From positions 372,001-436,000 of the forward strand of contig JAEQBH010001392.1 of NCBI GenBank assembly GCA_016808115.1: a stretch of DNA of 64,000 nt, given 5' to 3'. The DNA comes from Tetrastigma voinierianum. Lineage: Eukaryota > Streptophyta > Magnoliopsida > Vitales > Vitaceae. Positions 35,099 through 47,566 of the stretch are shown here, piece by piece; position 1 is the stretch's first letter; each line of letters starts with the position of its first letter. The position numbers and the translations under genes were made by a program. A model generated the notes under the pieces. That model was not told where the DNA came from. It saw only the letters and a program-made list of their open reading frames with translations, and searched no databases.

Positions 35099-35830
35099 AT
35101 GGTATTCATTGATGACATTTTGATGTCGTGATAGGAAGATCGTAGGGGAGCATTAGGGGTGTTTCTGATTATGATGGAAAATCGGTTGTATGCGAATTCG
35201 GTAAATGCCGGTTACGGGGTTGGAAATGATGTTGCTTTTCTAGGACATGTGATTTCAGTAGAGGGGGTTTCTGTTGATCCTCAAAAGATTGAGGTAATTG
35301 TGAACTTGAAACCACCTATGAATGTGACAGAGATACGGAGTTTTAAGGTTTAGCGGGGTACTATCGGAGAGGAAGTTTGTTGAGGTTTTTTGAGTTCGCG
35401 GCTCCTTTGACTAAATTGACAAGGAAAGAGGAAGGATTTGGCCCATGGTCGGAGGCATGTCGACCAAGCTTGATGAACTAAAAGCGAGTAACCTTAACCC
35501 CGGTTCTTACACTTCCGTCAGGGCAGTATGGATATACAATGTATTATGATGCTTCCAGGCAGGGCTTAGGGTGTGTGTTAATGCAACATGAAAATGTGAT
35601 AGCATATGCTTCTAGACGATTGAAGAAGCATGAGCATAATTATTCGACACACGACCTAGAGCTAGCTGTTATAGTCTTTGCTCTACGGATATGGAGACAT
35701 TACTTATATGGGGTTCCATGCAAAAAATTTACACATCACAAGAGCCTGCAGTATTTATTCACATAGAAGGAGTTACATATGAGACAGAGGAGATGGGTTG
35801 AGCTCATTAAAGATTATGAGTGCCTGATTA
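35099..35830 (+). pseudogene. A2 RT C-terminal half and RNase H
   Basis: The RT catalytic box reads VFIDDILMS at about 35105-35131 (FIDD type). Then come AFLGHVISVEGVSVDPQKIE and VTEIRSF, a frameshifted GYY motif and LTKLTRK. RNase H is open at 35539-35766: YYDASRQGLGCVLMQ, AYASRRLKKHEHNY, THDLELAVIVFALRIWRHYLYG, THHKSLQYLFT. The D, E and D residues expected of the active site are in place, but the stop before the next block and upstream stops make it non-functional. Confidence 0.9.
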
Positions 35831-38164
35831 GTACTATCGGGAAAACTAATGTGATGATTGATGCTCTCAATAGGAAACCTACGTGTTCCATATCTCACCT
35901 AAAGGTTGTGTACCTCCCTAAACTTGTGGAATTGAGGTATTTAGGTGTGAGACTAGAGTTGATAGATACTGGAGCTTTACTAGCTACATTTCATGTTTTT
36001 CCGGTACTAATAAACAAGATAAGGGAGCTACGGACTCAAAGACCGGCTAGTGATTAAGTTGAAAAGGGAAGCCGAGTCTGGGCAGCTGAAGGGATTTTCA
36101 GTACGGGCAGATGGTACATTGATGATGGGTCACGAGGTTTGTGTGTGGGATGTGGGAGGATTAAAGAAAGGAAATTATGGAAGGCAACCAAGCTCTTACG
36201 CATATACGATGCATCCGGGGAAGGACTAAAATGTATCATACCCAGGAACACTATTGGTGGAGGTATGAAGAAGATGTTGTAGAGTTTGTCTCAAGATGTC
36301 TAATTTTTCGAGTAAGTTAAGTTTGGAGCATCAAAAAGAGACACAACGGTCTTACAGTCTCTTCCGATCCCTCAGTGGAAATGGGAGAGAATCACGATGG
36401 ATTTTGTGGTAGGACTTCCGCGTTGCTAGAGTGGTTATGAAGCGATATGGGTGATTGTTGATAGATTGACGAAATCAGCCCATTTCCTACCTATGAAAAC
36501 AGTGGCTCAGTTGAGAAGTTGGCCAAGTTGTATGTAAAAGAGATTGTACGACTTCACGGTACGCCAGTATCGATAGTGGCTTTGTTTGGGGTTGTGATTA
36601 AAACTGCGTTGAGATAGCAAAAGTCTGTTTTAGGTCTAAACATAGTTTTGGGATGTTTGGTTAATTTAAAAAATCTATGGTGGTCAATCATAATTTGATT
36701 TTAAAACTCAATTTTATAAAAGCAGGTAAGACTTGCTTTTTCTCATTGACAAAAAATTGAAATTGTGCGTCACAGTTTTTTTTATTTTCTTTGGACAAAA
36801 ATAACCCCAAATAACATATTTACATTAAGACAAATATAAGCTAAACTTTTTCTCTGTATCCTCGCGCCCTACCTTGAAACTTCCTACTTTATTATTATTC
36901 TTGATTTCCATCTCTAATATTTGGTGTACGGTTGGTGAAACAATAAGAGAAATGGATAAATTACATTATCAGATTGCTTCAAGTTTGATGAGTCAAAGAA
37001 ATGAATCTTAAAATTATTTGTTTTTGTTATAATTGCAAATATTGGAATGTTAAATTAACAATTTTTATGTTTTTAATTATTTCATAGTAGATATTATAAT
37101 GAATTTTGGTCATCACTATTATTTTTTATTATCATTATTGTATTAACAACACATTAGTTTAAAATTATTAACATTAACATAAAAGGAAAGATACATGTAT
37201 GAATATATCCCTTTGGTAATTTTATATTTGAATCACACTTTTAATCACAGTTTTACCAAACATGTAAAAACATCAATTCTACATCGCAGTAACTTTAACC
37301 AAACATGTCTCACTGTTTGTAAAACGTATTTTTATAACCATAGTTTGTTAAACGGACGTTTCTAAATTGCACTTTTTCATGCCCAGCCCCGAATAGGCAG
37401 TATCAGGCAGGATCCGGTTTTGCCTACCGGGTGTAGCCGAAGCTTCTGAGGCTTTGGGTACTAGATTACATTTTCGATGCGGCTTTCCATCTCAGACGGA
37501 TGTGTCTGAAAAAGAACCATACGAACATTGGAAGATATGCTTAGGGCTTGTGTGTTGGGTTCAAGGAGGTTGGGATAGACATCCCAGCATTAATGGAGTT
37601 GCCCTACTGACAATAGTTATCAATCGAAGCATTGAAATGACACCTTCACACGAAACCTTATATGGAAGAAGTGTGAAGGACTCCGATATGTTAGGATGAG
37701 AGTAGGTGAGAGAAAATTGTTCGTCTAGAAATTTTCTAGGTCCACGACCAGGATAATGTTAAGGTTGCTCGGGGATAGATTAAAGAGATAGCCTGAATCG
37801 GCAGAAAAGTTATCTTTGATAAGCGAAGGAGAAGATCTAGAATTTCGGGTGGGGATCGAGTATTTATGAGGATATCACCTTGAAATGGATGTTGCGGTCG
37901 GAAAGAAAGGAGCTAAGTCCATGTTATATGGGACCTTATGAAATTATTAGGAAAGAGGTAGGGAGGTAATGATATCGATTGAGGTTGCCACCTGAATTGG
38001 CCAGAATACATGACGTCTTTCACATTTCTATGCTTCGAAAGTATATGGAAGATCCTTCACATGTGTTAAGGGATCAACCAGTTGAATTGAAAGAAGACTT
38101 GACTTATGAAGAAAGACTGGTTCAGATTGTTGATCGAAAGGATCAGGTTCTTGAAACAAAGTAA
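35831..38164 (+). pseudogene. A2 integrase remnant, interrupted
   Basis: Pieces include the RNase H-IN tether (35779-36057), a decayed HHCC finger (36190-36320) and WKWERITMDFVVGLP (about 36376-36420). Then WVIVDRLTKSAHFLP-like residues lead up to the insertion at 36578. After it, residues of the core (ALGTRLHF, about 37440-37470) and the C-terminal module follow, the last open at 37979-38164: RLPPELARIHDVFHISMLRKY, DPSHVL, EERLVQIVDRKDQVLETK. Stops occur throughout. Confidence 0.85.
36578..37392. mobile_element. MITE-like non-autonomous insertion in A2 integrase
   Basis: About 815 bp of AT-rich DNA that interrupts the integrase frame between CCAGTATCGATAGT and AGTATCAGGCAGGATCCG. The two ends are imperfectly inverted: both carry GTGATTAAAA and GTTTGGTTAA motifs in opposite orientation (36594-36610 and 37215-37310). 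No transposase is encoded. The target duplication is unclear (ATAGT against GCAGT), so the superfamily is not assigned. Confidence 0.55.
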
Positions 38165-40028
38165 TTGCAGTGAAGATGTTTGTGAATGAATCACGGCAAG
38201 AAGAGCTTTTTAACAATAGAGCATTAAAGAAGATCATATACAAACTCGGTATCCATACATTTTAGTCGGGTATGAAAATTTTAATTCGGGAGCCAGAGAA
38301 TTTTATAAGGGAGAAATTTAAATTGTAAGACCTTAATTCATGTTTTCATGAATAGTAAATTTAAGTTTTCAATATAAGTATGTATTTGGTAGAGCTTGAT
38401 CAAATGAATAGTAATTTTCGAAAAATGAGCCCCGAAGAATCGAAAATGTTTAGAATAATGTATTGAGTCTAAAGGAACTGAAACAGATTAAAACAAAACT
38501 ATTTTAAGGGGTGAGAATGTAAAACCCTGGAAAAATATAATTTTTCTGGAAAATGGCAAAGCAGTAATGCGTGAAAAAATCTGTAAATTTTCTAGATCTC
38601 AAATGACCAAACGGACTTCATAGTTGAGATTCTTCTTGTGAAATCTAGCTACCGGTCAATTTACGTTGAATTTTAGGGCGTTGAAATTTCACGTTTTTCG
38701 AGGGTATAGGGTGTGGGTGCCACATGGCATGACTAATGGGTACGCCACGTAGCTCAGATATGAGGAACAAAGTATGAGTGGGAGAGAGGATAAGGGAATG
38801 AGATGAAGATATTTTGCCAGAAATATCTTTAGAAAAAAAGAATATTAGACGAGGAGGAGTTTCCTCTCACTTGCTTAAAGTCAAAACCATTTTTGGTCTT
38901 GGAAGACCAATTCGTTGGAGGAGTGGAGGAGGCAAGCAAAAAAATGAAAAAGGAAAAGGAAAGAAAGAAAAGTGAAAATGAGGAAAGTAAAAAAAAGAAA
39001 GCGAAAGTGAGCGTGAGAGAGAGTGAAGCAAAGCTTTTCTGCTGCATTCCACGAGTTTTTGTCGTCGGCTTCGCGAGTGGGAGTTAAAGTTGCTCACACG
39101 TGAAGAGAGAACTACGCGTGAGTATCGGAATCACAGATTTCACCAAAGCCCGAGTTCGGGTTTTGGAAGCAGGAGAAAGGTGGTGTTAGAATCATGTTAT
39201 TTGAGGTCGGGTTTTCTCCTACCGGGTTAATTTACATCTAAGGAACGTATGCGTGTGTGTCGAAGTGTTCCATTTTTTCCTTCGACCCGTAGTGATGTTT
39301 GGCCCGTAACTTGACCATCACTCATTCGAATTAAGTGATTCAAATTGTTAGGTAAACTAGACTGATAGAATAACATATCTCCGTGAAATAGGTATATCCA
39401 AATTCCGACACCTTGGAACTCATAAATTCATTCAAAGTGCACCACCACACTAATTCTCGGGTGGGACACAATGGTCATTTTTCTGATTGTTGGCCTCGAC
39501 TTTGGGCTGGCAATAACTTCTTAATTACGAACTCCGTTTTGGGTGTTTTTGGATCTATGGAAAGCTCATTGAGTCAAGATTCCATAAATGTGCATGTAGA
39601 GAACAGTGGATGATCAGAACATGGCTGAAAATTTATGTTTTGCACCAAGTGTACAGGTTCCTTGGTTATGTCGATGTGAATAGCCGGATTTTGACATGAC
39701 CATTTCATGGCATGTTGTGGGCTATTGTATTGGGTAGAAATTTCCATGAGTTAGCCTAAGAAAAGCATGAAAAAAAAGGAAAAAAAAAAGAGGTTGAGTT
39801 CAATTGATTTTAATCAATTGGAAATGATTAAATGTTTAAGGGTTGCTTGAAAGTATATTATAGTTAATGGCTTAATTGAACATGATTAATGTGGCGGATG
39901 TTAATGGATTTTATGGATAATGACTTGTAGGAGGAAAAGGATTAAGGACAAGGTGTGGAGGTGGAAAGTTTTTTACGAGGAAAAAATGGCTTAAATAACT
40001 AAGGTGAGGGAAAATGTAAAATGTTTAT

Positions 40029-40037
40029 AAATATATA

Positions 40038-40076
<39 letters not shown>
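40029..40076. repeat. (TA)n microsatellite
   Basis: TA repeat of about 48 bases in LTR A2, matching the tract at 2528-2605 in A1. Confidence 0.93.
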
Positions 40077-40079
<3 letters not shown>

Positions 40080-40253
40080 GTTTACTAATGTATATGTTTT
40101 CATATCTATGTTATAAAAATGTTCAAATGAAAAAATAGATGTGTTTTCTTTGACTTTTTAAATTATGTTGAGAAAATATAAAATGATTATAGTTTTATAG
40201 TTTATAAAGCATGATTTATGCTCTCTATGTTAAATGAAATGTTTAGAACAGAT

Positions 40254-40258
<5 letters not shown>

Positions 40259-40344
<86 letters not shown>
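40259..40344. repeat. (TA)n microsatellite, interrupted
   Basis: About 86 bases of AT repeat with one GTG interruption in LTR A2, matching 2305-2371 in A1 and 47472-47561 in A3. Confidence 0.93.
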
Positions 40345-40347
<3 letters not shown>

Positions 40348-41410
40348 TATATGAAAAATGTTTGAATCCATGGTTACCTTCTATATTACAAAGGTAAAGT
40401 TTAAAGAAAAAGTTTAATTAAAACATTTACGCTGCACATGTACATGGGAAAGGGATAGGATTTTTTTTTTTAGAGGAAGGGGTGAGCATGATATTGCCAT
40501 GCACGTGAAAAGTACAAAAAGGTTACCAAAGTATAATGTGATTTATTCCATAGTGCAATGGTATTTAAAAGAAAGGCACAATTTATCGGAGGTTCCTTTG
40601 AAGTCACCTGCGATCATAGACCTTTCTCATCGGCTGCCCTTCCATGGGCCAAACTATGGTTAATCTTAGGTAGGTTCCCATTGAATATGACGTGATTCAA
40701 AAAGGAAAAGAAAAGCAAAGTAAATGTTTATTGAAATGAAATAATTATACAACCATTTACTACATTTTGTATTTGAATCAGATTCGAAACTTTATTTTCC
40801 TATGAACTGTACTCTTACTGAGCTCCTTTAGCTCACTTTTTTTTTTCAAATGTTTATAAAATGTTTTCAGGGGCAGAGACTAACGAGCAGTTTGAGCATC
40901 CTCCGGCCCAGTGACACATCCGTCTCACGTGACGACCACTTTTTGAAAATATATAGACTTTTTTGTAAATAGCTATTTGTGCACCTTTATTTTGTAATGT
41001 ATATATGTTTTAAAATATTGTTTATATATCATAGTTGTTCAAAATGATTTTAAAGTTTGATTTGAAATTGGTTGTGGTGGACTTGATGTCCCATTGTTGG
41101 ATGCAAAGCAAATTAAATTTTTTATTATAGGTATTGTAATCGGGAAATGTCCTAAAAAACGTAGAAAACTCATTCGATTTTCTATATAATGTTACATATA
41201 AAAAGGGGTTTGACATGTTTAAAAGAAAAAAAAAAGTTTTTCCCACCATGTTTCTTTAGATTTTAATGACAAATACAAATGTATAAATGGATTCGCTCCA
41301 TGAATTTACTTTTAAAAAGGGTTTAAAATATATGTTTTCTCAAATCTGTAGGAGTGCCGAGAGAGTCCCTCGGGTTAGGAAGAGGAAACCCGAGTTGGGT
41401 GCCTTCAAGA

Positions 41411-41470
41411 GTAGTCTAGTAGTAATATTATTGATTCTATCATCATTTTAGGGAATGACATGATTATATC
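41411..41470. repeat. dispersed repeat, copy 1
   Basis: Contains AGTCTAGTAG and GATTCTATCATCATTTTAGG, then GGAATGACATGATTATATC. A close copy lies at 61630-61685. It directly abuts the end of LTR A2, so A2 landed inside or next to this repeat. The family is unknown. Confidence 0.75.
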
Positions 41471-44400
41471 ATTTTAAAAAAGAAGAGTGTGACAACAAAG
41501 TCAATATGTTGAGTAAAGTTAAAAAATATATATATTAAAAGCAAAATGGAGAAGAAGAGAGCAACAAAATGGAAAAATGATGGGGGAAGAGAGCAAGCAT
41601 ACAATCAACCAGAAAAGAGCATTTTATACCGTGAGTTGTCTTCCCCCACATGGAGATGTGAAGATTAATAAAGCCTTCAATTCATTCCTTTGATATATGT
41701 GAGCTGTTGTATACTTGTTTTTCTCCGCTTTGCCCTCCATTTTCTATATATTTACATTAATTCCATCTATAAAGTGGATCAAAGTCATTTTGATTGAATA
41801 GTAGTCGGTGAAAGTAAGCAGAAGTAGTTTTAAAAAAAAAAGGTACATAAGGAAAAAGACAAAATCTTTATTGAGTTATATATTAAACTCAATAATGTAA
41901 TATAGAAAATCTTATCGAAGCTTATATATTAAAACTCAATAATGTACTATATATGAATTATAAGAGGTGTTTGCTTAATACTCATACGAATTGTGAATGA
42001 AAGCGGTCTGCTATTAATTGTGGATTGTGGAATTCGTTAGCGTTTTAATATTTATAACGAACAATTATAATAGTCATTAAGAACGACGTTTCAAATCCCT
42101 AAGATGTTGTAAATGCATAGAAGGTGGATTTATCCTTTAAAAAAAAATTGAGATGGTGGATTTTTCCAGGCAAACCAGAGTCGAATTAAGTACAACCTAT
42201 GACGTCATATAAATAAAATTTTTATATTTTAAAAATAAAATTAATTTTAAAAATTTTAAATATAGATTTAATATTTATAATATTATTCCTACGAATTTTT
42301 TATATAATTGTAGTAATATTTTCTTTATGAACACGTATTATGTATAATTAAGTTAAATGTAATTTTTTTTTAAGAGAATAATAATTTCATTGATTTTAAC
42401 TAAACAATACATCACAAGCAAACATATAATCAAAATCGTTAAACACCACAAATGATGAAAATCATCCAAAGCACAACATAATGAAACGACTCAAAAACCT
42501 ATATTGATATGTCAATCTATACATTTTATATTACTATTGTGACTAGAATACTCTTTTACTTCCAAGCCAACATATTAGATCACCATTGATTTGATTTCTT
42601 GTCTCGACGTATATACTGCTCTGCTTGAATCGGTCCAAACATAAATAAACGCCGTATCACCTAAAACGAAACTAAATCGTCAGACCGAGATTTACACAAC
42701 CACCCGCCTACACTCCTGAAGACGATGACAACCACATGCGCACAAAGGCGACGATAATCATATGGGCACTAAAGCAATGACTACATCACGAAAAAAACAT
42801 ATAAAAACATAGATATGTGTGAAAAAACCACTTTATTGAGAAAAAAAATATGGAAAAAATGTGTAAAGGGTGATTTTAGACTAAGAATGACAAAAAGAAA
42901 ACCTTCCTTGCTTTTGTAGGCTAGCATATAAAAAGTTGAAAGAAAAGAGGAAGAAGTTTTATTTATAACCTTTACTAAATATAAAAATTTATCAAAAATG
43001 AAAATAATATTATGTAATATATATACATATATAATTATATTTGTTTTATTTAAGTTTATATTTATATTCAAATATATATTATATTTTTTTCAAAACTGGG
43101 CTATTATAGTTTTGTTGGTATAAATTTCATAAATAAGAAGTTAGCTCTATTATTGAGATACATATCCCGAGGACCATTAGGTCTCGTGACTACTGGTGTA
43201 ACATGGTAATTGTTCAAGTCGGGACTTTCTATGAAAGCATCTCCAAGAGGCCGGCTAAACCCTTTCCTCTAGTAATCTTATATAACCCGATCCTTAACAC
43301 ATTCAAGGGGCTAGTTGTCACGATAGCTATTTCATTACTCATCATTTTGCTAGCTACTTCTAGATAGGGTAAAGACGCTTATTACTCCGATTTTGTGTCA
43401 ATAATTCCAAAGGTTTGACCGCAAAAGATCATGGTTGGAGGAAACTAAAAAGGTTAGTCAAACAGATATGGTGACACACACATACATACAGGTGGCAGGC
43501 AGTGGGCAGTGTGAGAGTGGCAGGCAGGTACAGCAGCATACATATACATATCAAGCGTTAGCTTCACTTCACATAATCTCTGAGATGCTCTTACCTGTCA
43601 CCAGATCTGGTTTGGTACCACCACTCTGGTGGTTCAAAACCGTTGGGGAAAGAAAAAGAATAAGAAACTAGAGGTGAGAAAGTGATTTATACCTTAAGTA
43701 AGAAATCACAGAGGAAAATTTGGTAATGGGCTCTTAGGTTATGGTATATTTGAGTATTAACAAGGTTTATGGTTTTTCAAAATTTTTTCTTATGTTCGTT
43801 TTTAGCTATTTAATTTCAGGCCTGTAAACCCCTGTGGAGTAAAAGCAAAAAACTAAGAAAAATGAGAAATATTCAAACCTCAAAACAGAAGGCAGGTTAG
43901 TTACTTACTAAAGAAATAGTAATGTTTTGAAAACCCATCACCCGACCGGCTCGATCGATCTGGATCGTCGATCAGTTTCACAAAATTCCGCTCGCCCACG
44001 AAATCAGTTGTAACTCAACTGATGAGAACCATTCAACAAAGTGTCGAACCGGCGGAATGTGTTCGCTTCACAACCGAGCGTCGCCCCACAATTTCTTTTT
44101 TTTTTTATCAGCGTTAAAATGACGCCGCTTGATGCTTTTTTTTATATATCGAATCACGCCGCTTTGCTTGTAGTAAGGTTAGAAGACTAGAGGTTGTGAA
44201 GGTTTGTAACTAAAGAAAAATTCAATCAAATACTGTAAGCCCGTGGATTCGATCATGGAAGGGGGAAGTTATAAATAAACAACTCTACCACTATGCATTA
44301 TGATTATTTATTTATTTTATATATTAACAAAATTATATATTACTACTAATTAAGTATATATTTATATAAATAAGTTTATTCTATTGTTAATATGTTTTCA

Positions 44401-46325
44401 TATTTAAACATCATATTTAAAATAAATTTTAAAATACTTTACTTATATAAAAGTTGAATAAATAATATCTTAAATATTATTAATTATATATTTTAAAATT
44501 TTTAAAAAATATATATTTAAATAACATCTTAAATATTGTTAATTATATATTTTAAAATATAAATAATATATTTATTATGTTATCGATTCAATCGCAGTTC
44601 GATCGTCGGTCCGACCAATGAACTATAAATCGATAACTTTTTCGGTTCAGTCACTGATTTGTATTTTAAAACATTGAGAATGAGAAATATTTGGAAAGAG
44701 AGAAAAGAGGATTTCAAATTTTCGGGTCACTATTCCATCAAACTTTGCCTTCATTCGCCGAGGTGGAAGGAAAAAATACAAAAGTCAACAAAACTTGATA
44801 TATTTATTTCTTTACTTCTTTGATAGTTGATAAGACAGGTTACATGTTTGCAGCAAACATGCTTGAAAATAAGATATCTATACCAAAAGAAATAAAATTG
44901 GGATCCACATCTATTGCTAATTTGAAAATCCATGATCAAAGATTGAAACTTTTATGGTTTATAGAATTAAAAATAATAATAATCTTTTAGAAACATTTAG
45001 CAAATCTCATTTGTTACAGCCATCAATTTACTCACTGCATCTCTAAGAAGCTAAGAGGATACAAAAATTATTAAAAAAAAAAGAAAAAAAAAACCATTGA
45101 ATTAATTCATTGCTTGGGTCAAGGATGGTTACATCTAGAATAAGAGTTCAAGGGATTGGAAAAGAACTTATCATGGTATATCATTGAGAAGGTTTTTTAG
45201 ACTGTCGGTCGACTCACATGGCTCATAGACTTAGAATTGGCTGTCATTTTTATTTTTTAAAATAAAAAAAATAAAATAAATAAAAGGCTAAGGTCTTGAA
45301 GTTTAAATGAATGAAAGATTAACATATCGAAACTGGGAGGCTTTAATTAATGAGATTGATGAAGCTTAAAAAAATGGAGGGAGTGCATCGTAGTTTTGAA
45401 GTCGAGTGGAAGCAGCTTGGAATTTATAGGGAATTGATTTGATATGGTGGTCAACCTCATTCAACTTTGGTATGGGATTAGCTCATAATCCGTTTCATTA
45501 ATTAAGATGTTGTCAATCTCAACCCTAGATTTTCAATGGGTTCGCTTACATCACAGGAGGGGAAGCACGACGTGGCTTCCCTTTATTGTCTACGAATAAT
45601 GGGCTTCTCAATTTAAATTGTTATAGACCCAAGTTGTTACAACTTCACTTTCCGACAAAAGGGAGTTTTTTTTTTTATGTTACATTGTTCCTCTAATTTT
45701 ACAAAAATCAATATACTATTCTTTCTATTAAGAAAATAGTTGGGCTTGAACCCTTCCCTCATTTTCTTTCATTGGTTATCTCTTCTAACCCCTTTTCTGT
45801 AAACATAGAGAGATGATTTTTTAGTCGTACTTGACCTGAAATCACATTTCTACATCTCTTTCTATAATTTTATTTTTTAGTAAAATGCTTATTCCACATA
45901 GTTATGAGATTTAAATTTGTTTTTTCATGACTTATTGTGTCGTCTTAGTATGACGGTTGGTCTTTATCGCTCATGCCGGCATTCACTAGTGTGTGGGGCG
46001 ACCAGACATTAAAACATTTTCGATCGTATTAAATTAAAAAACAATGAATCAGATCATGGTCGTTATAAATGCTACAAAATGGGAGTAGTAAGTATACAAG
46101 TCATTATAGGATTATCAAATGTGTAGAGTTTTGAGCCGATTTATTATACTATTAACCTAGATATTGCGTCATCCTCTAAAGTTTTTAGCAAATTTGACTC
46201 AATGTTTCTATCAAATGTATTATTACTAGTTTGAATCAATAAAATTATCTATTTTCAAAAAAATATAAAATTAGTTAAGGGCTTGAATTGGCTTCAATGT
46301 AATCTATTTGTATTATTAGTGGATA
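41471..46325. other. AT-rich intergenic DNA, no gene seen
   Basis: No domain-bearing frame on either strand. Small direct duplications occur at 41876-41951 (two copies of about 29 bp with ATTAAACTCAATAATGTA) and at 44461-44558 (two copies of about 39 bp). Short open frames at 42781-43071 (minus), 43435-43671 (plus) and 44751-44939 (minus) are AT-biased and unsupported. Confidence 0.65.
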
Positions 46326-47469
46326 TGAAGGGACCCAACCCGGATTTCCTTTTCAACTTAGGACCCTCTCAGACTCTACGAATTTAAGAAAACATTTCTT
46401 TAAACCCTTTTAAAAAAATGAATCACAAGAGAACTCATTATGCCAATTATGCTTATTAAAACCATATTAAATATGGTGAGAAAATTTTTTTTTCTTTTCT
46501 TTTAAACATTAAACCCTTTTTATACGATTAAACATTTTTTAGAAAATCTAAAGTGTAGTTTTCTATTTTTCGAACATTTCCAATTCTTATGTAACACCTA
46601 CAATAAAACATTTTACATTCACAATAATATTCAAGCATTCCACATCCAACAATGAGACATCAAAGTCCACTACAAGTAATTTCTTAAATCAAATTTAAAA
46701 TCATTTTTTGAACACCATAGAAATATAAACAATTTTTTTTTTATAACCGTTGGGCTCAAGTCAGGGATTACACCCAACTGCCTACGTACTTACCAATGTG
46801 AGATCGTGAGCTGCTGTGAGTTCATTTCTTTAAACATATATACATTGGCAAAAATAAAGGTGTACAAGTGTTATTTACAAAAAAAATCTTTACATTTTCA
46901 AAAGTAGCTGCCATGAGGCTAAGCACACTAACGAGAGTGTCAGAACGCTGGCTGGGTCATTCCAAAAACATTTTATAAAACATTTGGAAAGAAAGCGAGC
47001 TAAAGGAGCTCAGTGAGAGTACAGTTTATAGGAAAGTAATGTTTCTAGATATAGTTCAAATACAATGTGTAAAACAATTGTATAAATATTTCATTTCAAT
47101 AAACATTTACTTTACTTTCTTTCCTTTAACTGTCATATCCAATGGAATCTACCTACCATTAACTACCGCGAAGCCAATGAAAGAACCTTCGATGAAACAA
47201 CTTACGATCACCGATGGCCTAAAGGGAACCTCCGATAAATCGCAATTTTCTTAATACCATTGCACCATGGAATAAATCACATCTTGCGTTGGTAACCTTT
47301 CTCCAGATTTTCACGTGCATGACAAAGGCCATTACTCTTCCTTTCCCTCTATAAAAAACTCTTATCCCTTTCCCATGTACCATGCATGCTTGAAGCACTT
47401 TAGCCGACTTTCCTTAATCCTTATCTTTAACATGTGGCAACCATGTATTCAATCATAAACATTTCATAT

Positions 47470-47566
<97 letters not shown>

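Larger units (their letters stand above)
35099..41407 (+). mobile_element. Ty3/gypsy element A2, plus strand, 5' truncated
   Basis: Same family as A1 but in the opposite direction. It starts abruptly within RT (TATGGTATTCATTGATGAC, reading VFIDDIL) and continues through the RT end, RNase H, integrase and 3' LTR. Gag, protease, the first half of RT and the 5' LTR are absent. The integrase has an 815-bp insertion. A1 and A2 together form a long imperfect inverted repeat around 35.1 kb. Confidence 0.88.
38324..41407 (+). repeat. A2 3' LTR
   Basis: 3084 bp from TGTAAGACCTTAATTCATG to CGAGTTGGGTGCCTTCA. A purine-rich stretch (AAGGGAGAAATTTAAAT) lies just before it. It matches LTR A1 and A3 in inverted orientation. 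It holds a purine-only stretch at 38925-39010 and two (TA)n tracts (40029-40076 and 40259-40344). Confidence 0.9.

Noticed and set aside
38829..39097. Minus-strand frames with SLSLSFFYFPHF-like residues, and a plus-strand K/E-rich frame
   Set aside because: They are translations of a purine-only stretch inside LTR A2.
43435..43671. Plus-strand frame in a CA-rich stretch
   Set aside because: Low complexity at the start and no homology I can name.
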